Shown here: piece after piece, positions 34,452-44,731 of the stretch | Position numbering within the stretch: the first letter of the stretch is position 1 | Layout of the letters: every line of letters starts with the position of its first letter | Assembly: GCA_035233585.1 (NCBI GenBank) | Contig: CP141158.1 | Coordinates: 3,306,001-3,370,000 of the forward strand | Direction: 5' to 3' | Length of the DNA stretch: 64,000 bases | DNA from: Antiaris toxicaria | Lineage: Eukaryota > Streptophyta > Magnoliopsida > Rosales > Moraceae | The notes under the pieces: generated by a model | Database searches by the model: none | What the model was told of the DNA's origin: nothing | What the model saw: only the letters and a program-made list of their open reading frames with translations | Made by a program: the position numbers and the translations under genes

Positions 34452-34842
34452 GTAAGCGACCAGCTCAGTAGCTTGTTTGACTAGATGCGGACAGGATGGC
34501 GCGTGTCAAATGGGATAACTGGGCGAGGGATATGGTCCTACCAGAGTCTTTCCGCTGAGCGATGAAAAGGGAAAAAAAAAAGAGAAACAGTCTTTTGTAA
34601 TATAATATATATTTACGAAAGTACTGTAATATGTAAATTACTTTGTACTTGCCAACAAAGTAAATAGTGGGAAATGTTTTACATGATGTCTAAGAGAAAA
34701 AAAAAATTTTCCCAAAAAACGACATAATTTAAAAAGAGAGAGAGATAAGCCGGCGACCCATGAGAGTACAATCTATCGCAATTAGCGATAAAGCTCAACT
34801 GTAATAGTATTGTATGATCTTTACGAGGGGCGGGTCGCCACA

Positions 34843-35030
34843 GTTGGTATCAGAGCGAGGTTTACGGTTAGTGAAGTTTAGAATACCAACTGCCGTCACA
34901 GTTGGTATCAGAGCGGGTTTACGGGTGGTGTAGTTTATAATACCAACTGCCGTCACAGTTGGTATTAGAGCGGAATTACGATGGATCTAGTTTGGATTAC
35001 CAACTGCAGTCATAGTTGGTATATCAGAGC
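34843..35030 (+). repeat. Tandem PBS/hairpin array of Tekay element
   Basis: Four copies of the tRNA-iMet primer-binding sequence TTGGTATCAGAGC or a variant lie at 34844, 34902, 34959 and 35016, spaced 58, 57 and 57 bp. Each later copy is preceded by its inverse: ATACCAACTG-CCGTCA-CAGTTGGTAT (34883-34908) is a perfect 10-bp stem with a 6-base loop. The next is an 11-bp stem (34939-34966) and the last an 8-bp stem (34998-35021). Only the first copy, directly after the LTR, is expected to prime reverse transcription. Confidence 0.9.
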
Positions 35031-35149
35031 AGTGTGACCATATCCTGATTTGACACTCGCACATCCTGCACCGCTATCCAAGTAAGTAGTTTACTTAAGT
35101 TTAGTTAATTATTTTCTTATGTGAAAATAATTATCTTATAGGTAGTAAG

Positions 35150-36198
35150 ATGACCAGACCCCCTTATGTGAGACCACCGCTACCTCGACCAAGAGGAGTA
35201 TTACGGGTATGGACGAGACCTATTGTGAGGCCGTCTATGTCCCAACGACTGGTAATTAGACCCCCGGTGCCCGAGAGTCCTCCGGTACCAGTACCAGCAT
35301 TAGTACCAGCACCAGTAGATATAGTACAGCCACGACCGATACTTCATCCACCGGTAGTAGTGGACATTCCAGTTGTTGGTGGACGCCAACATATTGGAGT
35401 GAGAGCCAGCAGTCCTCCTATGTTTGACGGTGGACGACAGTCAATGGAGACGAAGGACTGGCTCCATGCCATCGAGAGGATTATGGCGATATGCGACATC
35501 GATCGAGATATGTGGATCCAGTTGGCCGTCAGTATGTTTCAGGGAGATGCTCGAGTATTTTGGCAGTATTGCGATCAGGAAATTTTATTAGGATTCAGTT
35601 GGACTGAGTTCTGTCAGCGGTTGGCTGATCACTTTCCGCCTAGGGATCCAGCACCTACTCTAGCACCTCTAGAGAGACGAGAGGCTGATACACCCGCGTA
35701 TCCGGATTTGATGAGGTTAGGGACTACATTCTCCAGACTGAGAGGATGGTCATGCTGTCTGGTGAGACAGTGATGTCTTACACAGCACGATTTGAGGAGA
35801 CCATTAGGAGAAGATGTCCGTTGCCCAACCTCACTGAAGCAAATTGCTATGAGCTGTTTTGGAGAGGTTTACCCATGGAGTTGAGACAGAGGGTAATCAA
35901 GCTGTTTCCTCTGACGCTCCAAGAGTTTATGGTGACGATCAGGACGATCGAGAGAGAGATTCTGATTGAGCATCTGACGCAGAGTCGACGAGAGACACTG
36001 GGTCAAGATGAGATGTTTGCACGCATCTTTGGGCTGAGAAGAATGATGAACGATCATGAAGCTGGACCGTCTAGACCACGAAGAGGTGATGGCTCAGGAC
36101 AGGGAGCATTGCCTAAGGGCGGTGACGATTCAGATGATCCCAATGACAATGAGGATCCAGAAGAATATCCTCTAGTCCCAGACGCAGGGAACGCGTGA
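35150..36198 (+). pseudogene. Extra gag-like ORF upstream of canonical gag (one frameshift)
   Basis: It opens with ATG at 35150, just after TTATAG-GTAGTAAG. About 75 Pro/Val/Arg-rich residues (PPLPRPRG, VPVPALVPAPV) are followed by a retrotransposon gag domain: SPPMFDGG, METKDWLHAIERIM, GDARVFW, FSWTEFCQRLADHF (to about 35640). The frame shifts near 35746-35773 and continues with GETVMSYTARFEETIRR, NCYELFWRGLPMELRQR and IRTIEREI, ending in an acidic tail (DDSDDPNDNEDPEEY) with a stop at 36196-36198. It aligns with canonical gag in this element (PP-F-G, E--DWL, IM, DA-FW) but is very divergent and lacks a zinc knuckle. The minus-strand gypsy element at 1-2754 has no such ORF. The function is unknown. 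Confidence 0.8.
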
Positions 36199-36490
36199 CC
36201 AGTAGACGTATACATGTACATAAGTAGCTTATAGAGAAAAGCTCTTTTGTATAGACTTGTGGCCAAGATGTATAAAATGGCCGATGTATATATGACTGGT
36301 GATGATTATGTATGACATATAAATGTTTTGCTATGAATGAAATACCGAAATGATTATATGTTATACGATGATGTGTTACGATGATGTGGCTTTGCAGTAC
36401 TCGAAATTTCGTGAATTGATATGATTTTACGAATGTGGTTATGGAAAAGCTGACGGTGAATTATTGTGCCATAATAGGACAATAGGCAGG
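36199..36490 (+). other. Inter-gag spacer with an acceptor-like site
   Basis: AT-rich spacer without an ORF. TTTGCAG at 36391-36397 is a plausible 3' splice site about 94 bp before the canonical gag ATG (36491). Splicing from an LTR donor to it would remove the upstream gag ORF (inference). Confidence 0.35.
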
Positions 36491-37560
36491 ATGGTGGATT
36501 TGCGAAATCGACCAGAGGGACGAGAGCGACGTCCTAATGTAATGGAGAGACTGAATCAGATACAAGCTCTACTAGAAGCTCAGATGCAAGAAAATGCTAA
36601 TCTGAGGCGACGGGTAGAGGAGCTAGAACAGAGACAAGGCTCTGAGGGTACCCAAGTAGAACAAGAAGCTGAGGTAGATCCAGTTATCCCTCCAGCTGCT
36701 GTGAATGAGAGAGTTCCCGAACCTTAACCAGTATTGAATCTGGAACCCCTCTATGAAAGATTCAGGCGTATGAGGCCGCCAGAATTTGAAGGGTCTACAA
36801 ATCCTCTAGAGGCTGAAGACTGGTTGTCATCTTTACAAGTGATCATGGAATTCATGAACCTAATCGATTGGGAGAAGGTTGCATGTGCGTCTTTTGTGCT
36901 GAGAAAAGATGCTTGTTTTTGGTGGGACACTGTACGAATGAGAAGAGACGTGTCTACCATGAGTTGGGCGGAATTTCTGGAAGAATTTAACCAGAAATAT
37001 TACGACCCTGCATCTCTGAGACAACAACAGAAAGAGTTCTCAGAATTGACGCAAGGAAACATGTCGGTAAGCGAAGTTTGCCGAAAGTTCGACCAATTAT
37101 CCCGTTTGTGCCCTTATGTGGTCCCTACTGAGAGGGAGAAAATACAGAAAATGATCGGGATGTTCAGGCCAGAAATTGCTGCGTTGGTAGATACTGGACA
37201 AGTACCGCCTACTTCTGTAGCAGACTGTGTGAGTCGGGCCATTAGAGCTGAGTTCCATGTAGCCCGACAGAAAGAAGAAAGAGAAAAACACTGGGAGGCC
37301 AAAAAGAAGGAGAGGGCTTTGGCGAAGTCTACACAAGCTGGTCAATCGAGCAAGCCAAGTTAGAATGCTAAACCAAGCCAGGGCAATAGTCAAGGTTCCC
37401 AGCAAAATAAGAGAAAAAGCAATTTTTCTGGAAATCGCCAAGGAAATAATCGAAACCAGCAGCAGAGAACAGCTGGTAATGCGGAATCCAATGTGTAAAA
37501 TTGTCCTACATGCGGGAAGAGACATTCTGGACAATCAGGATTGGGCCACTTGTTTGCTAT
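36491..37560 (+). pseudogene. Canonical Tekay gag, broken by two or three stops and a frameshift
   Basis: The start chosen is ATG 36491; the frame upstream lacks ATG. A coiled-coil-like N terminus (ERLNQIQALLEAQMQENANLRRRVEELEQRQ) is followed by TAA at 36725-36727. The capsid part follows (36734-37363: RPPEFEGSTNPLEAEDWL, KDACFWWDTVRM, MSWAEFLEEFNQKYYDP, VSEVCRKFDQLSRLCP). TAG at 37361-37363, a Gln/Asn-rich linker and TAA near 37497 come next, then CPTCGKRHSG. A frameshift near 37550 leads to the second knuckle, CYECGKEGYYAKNC, in the pol frame. There the histidine of the CCHC knuckle is tyrosine. Gag would form the particle; this copy cannot. Confidence 0.88.
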
Positions 37561-40500
37561 GAATGTGGAAAGGAAGGCTATTATGCCAAGAACTGTCCAA
37601 ATAGGCAGGGTGGACAAGGCACTTCCCAACAGCACCAGACACGCCCACAAGCTCATTCCCTTCAGGCCAGAGTTGAAGAGTCACCAGCAAGGCCGCAACG
37701 CCAGGAGCGTATGCCACGTGCCGATGCTCGTGTGATCGCCTATAGTAAAGAAGATGCAGAGGTAGGAACATCGAACGTGGTGACAGGTCAGCTTCCTGTC
37801 GCTAGTCATGTAGCCTCTGTACTATTCGATTCCGGTGCTACGCATTCTTTTGTTTCCTATGAATTTGCTGACAAGATAGGACTTCCTACAGATAATATGG
37901 GAAGGGTATTTAAGACAGCTGTACCCTCTGGGGAAGTATTGTTGTCCAATTACTGGTTACCTCATGTACCAGTATATGTGGCAAATAGGGAACTATATGC
38001 GGAGTTGATCGTAATAAAGATCGTGGATTACGATGTGATTCTAGGCATGGATTTCCTAGGGAAATACCGAGCTACGATCGAGTGCCGAAATCGAAAGATA
38101 GTATTCCAACCTGAGGAAGAAGAGAGTTTCGAGTACGTCGACACTTCTCAAAAACCCGGGAAGATGATGATTAGTTCACTGATAGCCAGTGGTTGCATGG
38201 GATATCTGGCATATGTGGTGGATACTACAGAGGAACAGAAGCTTCAACCTGAAGATGTTCCTGTGGTTAATGAATTTCTTGACGTATTTCCAGAAGAGTT
38301 ACCAGGGATACCTCCAGAGAGAGAAATCTCGTTCGAAATTGAGTTGATGCCTGGAACGGCACCTATTTCCAAAGCACCATACTGCATGGTTCCAGTGGAG
38401 TTAAAGGAGCTACAGGTACAATTAAAGGAGCTTTTGGATAAAGGATTCATCAGCCCAAGTTTTTCTCCATGGGGTACACCTGTGCTATTCGTCAAGAAAA
38501 AGGATGGAACATTCTGTTTGTGCATTGATTATCGGGAGTTGAATAAGGTTACGATCAAAAATAGGTATCCGTTACCTAGAATTGATGACCTATTCGACCA
38601 GTTAAAAGGCGCAGCGGTATTTTCCAAGATCGACTTACGATCAGGATATCACCAGCTGAGAATTAAAGAAAGTGATATTCCTAAGACGGCGTTTAAGACT
38701 CGTTATGGTCACTACGAGTTTCTTGTGATGCCATTTGGATTAGCAAATGTGCCGGCAGCATTCATGGACTTGATGAACAGAATTTTTAAAGAATATTTGG
38801 ATAAGTTTGTTATTGTATTCATTGATGACATTCTTATATACTCGAAGACTCATGAAGAGCACAAAGAGCATCTGAGGATCGTGCTGAATACGATAAGGAA
38901 GCATCAACTGTATGCCAAATTCTCAAAATGTGAGTTTTGGCTGGACAGAGTACATTTCCTCAGACATGTTGTATCTCAAGAAGGTATTGCTATAGATCCG
39001 ACAAAAGTAGATGCAATTAACCAGTGGCCTGCACCTAAGAGTGTGACGGAAATACGCAGTTTCTTGGGGTTAGCTGGTTATTATCGGCGATTTGTAGAGG
39101 GATTTGCGTGTTTAGCTGCACCTCTTACTGCTCTTACACGCAAAGAAAGGAAGTACGAGTGGACTATGGAATGCGAAAGAAGCTTCCAAGAGTTAAAGAG
39201 GCGACTGACAAGCGCACCAATCCTTACGCTTCCTATTGAAGGGGAGAAGTTTGTGATCTACAGTGATGCATCAAAAATAGGATTGGGAGCAGTCCTGATG
39301 TAAGGCGGCAAGGTGATTGCTTATGCTTCCCGTCAATTAAAGGAGCATGAAAGGAATTACCCTACGCATGACCTTGAACTTGTTGTAGTAGTGTTCGCAC
39401 TTAAAATTTGGCGACACTATCTCTATGGAGCTCAATGTCAGATTTTCACTGATCACCAAAGCCTGAAGTATTTCTTCACGCAAAAAGAGCTCAATATGCG
39501 GCAAAGACGATGGTTGGAACTGGTGAAGGATTATGATTGTGAAATCCTATACCATCCAGGAAAGGCCAACCGTGTAGCAGATGCTTTAAGTAGAAAGTCT
39601 ACCATATCGCACCAGCTACCAATAAACAGGCTTCCGAAGCCATTGCAGCAAGAGATAAATTCTTTGAACTTGGAGCTGATATCTGGAAGACTAGCTGCAC
39701 TCCAAGTGGAATCATCGCTATTTGAGCATATAAAGGAAGCTCAGAGGCGAGATCCAACAATGACAAGTTTTCAAGAAGGAATTTCCAAGGATGGAATGAT
39801 CCTTTATCAAGGAAGGATAAATGTTCCAGCTGATGAGGAACTTAGAAGACGGATCATGTCAAAAGCCCATGAGACACCCTATTTGGTTCATCCCGGAGCT
39901 AGCAAGATGTATCAGGACTTGAAGTTACAGTTCTGGTGGAAAGGGATGAAGAATGATATAGCGAAATTCGTGAGCAGATGCATGACCTGTCAGAGAATCA
40001 AAGCGGAACATAAACATTCAGCAGGAAGATTGGAACCGTTGGAGATTCCTGAATGGAAATGGGAACACATTACGATGGATTTTGTAGTGGGACTCCCAAA
40101 AACCCGAGAAGGTTATGATGCCATCTGGGTTATTGTGGACAGACTGACCAAGACGGCACGGTTTATAGCTGTCAAGATGACTTTTTCGTTGGAAAAGTTT
40201 GCTCAGTTATATGTAACTCATGTCGTCAGATTACATGGACTACCAAAATCCATTGTATCCGATCGAGATGCACGGTTCACTTCGAATTTTTGGAATTGTG
40301 TGCAAGAGGCCATGGGTACTGAATTGAGACTCAGTACGGCATTTCATCCGCAAACAGACGGACAGTCGAAGCGGACAATTCAGACGTTAGAGGACATGTT
40401 TCGAGCTTGTGTTATGGATTTTGCGGGAAATTGGAACGAGAAGTTACCATTGATTGAATTCTCGTACAATAATAGTTACCAAGCTTCTATAGGCATGGCA

Positions 40501-41112
40501 CCTTACGAGGCTCTGTATGGATGGAAGTGCAGATCACCATTACACTGGTATGATTTGCGAGAGAAGCAGTTGCATAAGACGGACTTCATAAAAGAGACTT
40601 CCGATGTAGTTGCTAGAATCCAGCGTCAAATGAAAATTGCGCAAAGCCGACAAAAGAGTTATGCAGACAAAAGGCGGAGATCCTTAGAGTTTGATGAAGG
40701 AGACTTCGTGTTTCTCAAGGTATCGCCCATGAAGGGGATTATGCGCTTCGGTAAGAAAGGGAAACTTAGTCCAAGATATATTGGACCTTATGAAATTATC
40801 GAGCGCATTGGAAAGGTCACTTACAGATTAGTGCTACCTCCAGAATTGTCGGCAGTGCATAATGTATTTCATGTGTCGATGCTGAGAAAGTATATACCAG
40901 ATCCGTCCCATGTGTTGAAGCATGAGCCTATTCAAATCCACGAGGATTTGACATACGAGGAACAACCTATTCGAGTACTGGCTCGTGAAGAGAAAGTACT
41001 GAGGAATAAGACAATCCCACTAGTGAAGATTCTGTGGAAAAATCACAATATTGAAGAAGCTACGTGGGAACGAGAAAATGAGATGAAGAGTTTATACCCC
41101 CATTTGTTCTAA
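37540..41112 (+). pseudogene. Tekay pol: protease, RT, RNase H, integrase, chromodomain (one nonsense codon)
   Basis: One frame throughout, broken only by TAA at 39301-39303 where glutamine is expected (LM-Q-GGKVIAYAS). Protease FDSGATHSF has its Asp at 37828-37830. RT has RELNKVTIKNRYPLPRIDD, KIDLRSGYHQLRI and catalytic FIDD (38818-38829). RNase H spans VIYSDASK to VADALSRK (about 39250-39600). Integrase has the zinc domain (HETPYLVHPG ... CMTCQ, about 39870-40000) and core MDFVVGLPK and VSDRDARF. The third acidic residue of its DDE triad is lysine: GQSKRTIQTLED, AAG at 40369-40371, for the usual GQSERTIQ. The C-terminal chromodomain ends IEEATWERENEMKSLYPHLF (about 40950-41112). Stop and E-to-K change make the product non-functional. 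Confidence 0.95.
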
Positions 41113-41133
41113 TTTTTGAGGACGAAAATTTTA

Positions 41134-41147
41134 TAAGGAGGGGTGAA
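41134..41147 (+). other. Polypurine tract of Tekay element
   Basis: TAAGGAGGGGTGAA lies directly before the 3' LTR start TGTGACAACC, in the usual position for plus-strand priming. Confidence 0.85.
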
Positions 41148-44100
41148 TGTGACAACCGGGAAATTCAGGCAATTCTCGGATGAAAATGTACAAATGTATG
41201 TGTATAACAATTTGTACCATTTAAAGAGTGAAATAAATGTATTTATATTGTTTAGAATATATGAAAATGTTCTAACAATACTGACGAGTAAGAATTCAGT
41301 GTTGGAAAAATTCACTGAGTTGAAACGGGTGAAACGGTGTCAAAACCGGCATTGAAAACCCTAACCGGGACAATAAAAGACGAAAAACTTTCGGGATTAA
41401 TTTTAATCAAACGGAAGCAGTTTAAATTGATTCGACTGCACAGGAGACCTCAGGAACACGCCGGGACGATTTCAGGAAAATTTCGGCTCGAACCAGTATC
41501 GGTCAAAAAGTAGTCGAATTAATATGAATAGTCAAAGTCAAAGTCAACTTTGCTTTAGCATTTATGACATCATAAATCCCTTTAATAAATGGGAAGAAAA
41601 TGGTGGTTGGTAGCATTAATGGCCATGATTCATTTGCTTTTTGATCTAAAGGCCAAGATTTGGCCAAAATTCATCATTTTAATTTATTGAAAAATATGGA
41701 AAGTATTAAGGTGAAATGTGTTGAGTTTTGATTGGTGGAAAGCCAAATTAATTGGCCTTTTAGTTGCATAAGTCGGCAACTTTGGGAATAAAGTGGCCGA
41801 GACCATTTTGAAAGCCAAACCAAAGATAACAAAATTTCTAAGTTATTTTCTCATGGTGGAGCCGTGAGCTACCAAGGGAGAGTAAGAGAATTCTTCAATT
41901 TTTCTTCACCAAATTTGTATCAAAGCATTCCTTGAAGACAAAGGAAGCAAGTGAACAAGGTAATTCCCCTTAGATTAAACTTTTTCTTGGTTTTTTTTCA
42001 ATAAAACCGTGTGATGAATAGTGAAAAAGATGGAAAAATTTGTGGTGGTTTTCAATGATTTGGTGTTTGGGTTTTGTTAAGGGTATAATTAGGAAGAAAA
42101 CCATGTAATTGGTTTGAAGAAAAACCAAAATTTTGTTGGTTTTCCAAGGGTAAAACCATGGGTTACCTTGAGTAATCAATGAAGAAATTGTTGTGTTTAT
42201 GTATTAACATGCTTTCAAGTTAAATTTTGTTAAGAATAAAGCATGATTTACATTATGGAAAGCTTGAAAAAAAATTTTGGTGTGAATTACCTAATGTGGC
42301 CGTGGGATTACTTAGGGTTTGGAAGAAAAATTTTGCATGGTTTATCTGATATTTGGATGATTTAAATCATGCATTTTATAATGTAAATGATGGAATTATG
42401 ATTGAAAGCATGAAACAAAAATGTTGTGCATGTTTTTCATTAAGTGGCCGTGGGTTATAAGTGATTAAAAACCCTAAGAATTTGGTTGAAAAATACAATG
42501 AAAATGGGCTTGAAAATGTGTTAGAAAATGACATTTTAACAGCCTAAAATGTGGTGGAAAATTTGAGAAGTTTGGTTCGGTTTGATTGTGAAAACCGAGA
42601 CCAAAACTAAGGGCAAAATTGAGAAAAAAAATTTTGTAATGTGGGTTAAAATGTAAATTGGAATTTTGTGAGCTTTTATGTAAAAGTTTGGAAAACTTTT
42701 ACATAAAATAGGCTTGTGGTATAGTAGGTGGCAGGTACATATGGTTCGAGGCGTACCTAACGCCGGTAGCCGTAAAATTATGCCGAAATGCTGCCGAAAT
42801 TTCGAAAACAGCATTTGGGGTAAAATGGAAATAAAAATAAAAAGTTTGGGGTCGGGTCGGAAACCCGAGTCCCTAACGGAAAATTGAATGAGGAAAACCT
42901 AAGGGGTGGTTCATGAATAGTAACCCGTCCCCTAAAAATGTAAAACGCGAGTAAAACTGAAAAACCGACCCCGAGGGGGGGGCGTTTTTGGAAATGAAAT
43001 AAAGGTCCGAGTCGGGAACGGAAAATTCGAGCCTCGGAGACCTAGGTTGGGAATGTCTAGATGAACGTTTTAAATACTAGTGAAACGTCCATTTGAGGCT
43101 CCGAAACGATAGAAAATCGCTAAACCGACGTAAGAGTCGGAATAGTGCTTCCCGAGGGCCGGGAAAGTGAAAAGTGGAAATAAAATAGAAATGAACCCGG
43201 TAATGATTAGAAAAGAGTCAGAAAAGTTCCTGAGAGCCAAAAATGCAGTCTGGATCGGGAAAATTTTCGTCAGGGGCAAAATTGTAATTTTACCAAAATA
43301 TAGGGGTAAAATCGTAATTTTACCAAAATACAGGGGTAAAATTGTAATTTTGTAAAAGTTGAGAAAAAATGGAAAAAATGTTAAATAAAGCCTAAAAAGT
43401 TATAAATAGGTTTTATTTAAACTTTTAAATGAAAAATAAAAACTATAAATGGAAATGAAATTAACAGACAAAGTTTTGTCTGTAGGATCCAAAAAAAATC
43501 GACCTACAAGGAGGGCGATCAAAGATCCACGAGAGAAAAAGAGAAGAGACTGATAAGGTAAGTTCAGACATTTACCTGTCTGCAACATATAGCATTATTG
43601 TTGCTAACTTTGATGTACTAACTATAAGTTAGGTACATATGTGCTACGGGCATTATCATAGAGTAGAGAGAGAGACGTAATGTGCTACGGGCACTATTGA
43701 GAATGGACATATTGTTAATTGTGCTTCGGGCACTAGAGCGAGGTTAATGAAACTCACTCACCTAAAATTAAAATGTGAACCATTCCTAACCACGGGACAA
43801 TGTGAAGTCACCGGGTTAGTATTTTAAAAAGTCGGTAATGAAACCACTTTCTAGCGTACCAGCCTTCCGTACAGGGAGGTAATTTTGCCTTCGGGACTAT
43901 GAGAATAAGGCTGTGGAGGTCAGCATTGATGTACCGCTTCCAGTCATGTACAATTTTGCCTTCGGGGCTATGAGATTAAGGCTGTGGAGGTCAGCACTAA
44001 TGTACCGCTCCCAGTCATGCGCACTTAAATGGTACTGCCAACCTGAACTCAAAACCAGAACATAAGCAAAGATAATTACCTAAAACTGAAACTATGCCAT

Positions 44101-44726
44101 AATTGAGCATAAGATAGTTTAGTGAGAGTAATAACATCGCGGTAGATGTACTGTTGTGACACTGTGTTGTGGTCAACCTTACTATTCACGTATGAATAGT
44201 GGTCAAAGTTACTATTTACGTATGAATAGTAGTCAAAGTACTATTCATGATGAATAGTACTATTCATAGAAATTTTATTTCTTGCATGTTTGAACTTACT
44301 GAGCCTGTAGCTTACCATTTTTGCTAATGTTGCAGGTAAGCGACCAGCTCAGTAGCTTGTTTGACTGGATGCGGACGGGATGGCGCGTGTCAAATAGGAT
44401 AACTGGGCGAGGGATATGGTCCTGCCAGAGTCTTTCCGCTGGGCGATGAAAAGGGAAAAAAAAAAGAGAAACAGTCTTTTGTAATATAATATATATTTAC
44501 GAAAGTACTGTAATATGTAAATTACTTTGTATTTGCCAACAAAGTAAATAGTGGGAAATGTTTTACATGATGTCTAAGAGAAAAAAAAAATTTCCCCAAA
44601 AAACGACATAATTTAAAAAGAGAGAGAGATAAGCCGGCGACCCATGAGAGTACAATCTATCGCAGTTAGCGATAAAGCTCAACTGTAATAGTATTGTATG
44701 ATCTCTACGAGGGGCGGGCTGCCACA
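41148..44726 (+). repeat. 3' LTR of Tekay element
   Basis: 3579 bp, collinear with 31289-34842. Differences seen are mostly single transitions. The main indel is an extra roughly 26-bp copy of TTACTATT-ACGTATGAATAGT-GTCAAAG at about 44188-44240, followed by a TACTATTCATGATGAATAGTA hairpin. Confidence 0.95.
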
Positions 44727-44731
44727 CAACC

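Larger units (their letters stand above)
31289..34842 (+). repeat. 5' LTR of Tekay element
   Basis: 3554 bp, exceptionally long for this lineage. It contains a 30-bp tandem repeat of AGGGGTAAAATTGTAATTTT type (33415-33497), the donor block (33703), GTGCTACGGGCAC repeats (33788-33880), the GGCGTACCAGCC motif (33998-34009) and the acceptor block (34451). No TATA box stands out as clearly as in the L3 LTRs. Confidence 0.95.
31289..44726 (+). mobile_element. Full-length Ty3/gypsy Tekay/Del-type chromovirus with two gag ORFs
   Basis: A complete element of 13438 bp. The LTRs 31289-34842 and 41148-44726 begin TGTGACAACCGGG and end GCCACA. The TSD CAACC is exact (31284-31288 and 44727-44731). Order: LTR, PBS array, an extra gag-like ORF, canonical gag with zinc knuckle, protease, RT, RNase H, integrase with C-terminal chromodomain, PPT, LTR. 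Pol motifs and the closing EEATWE/YPHLF chromodomain pattern place it in the Tekay/Del chromoviruses. The LTRs are very alike with scattered transitions, so insertion is fairly recent, but coding lesions make it non-autonomous. Confidence 0.95.
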
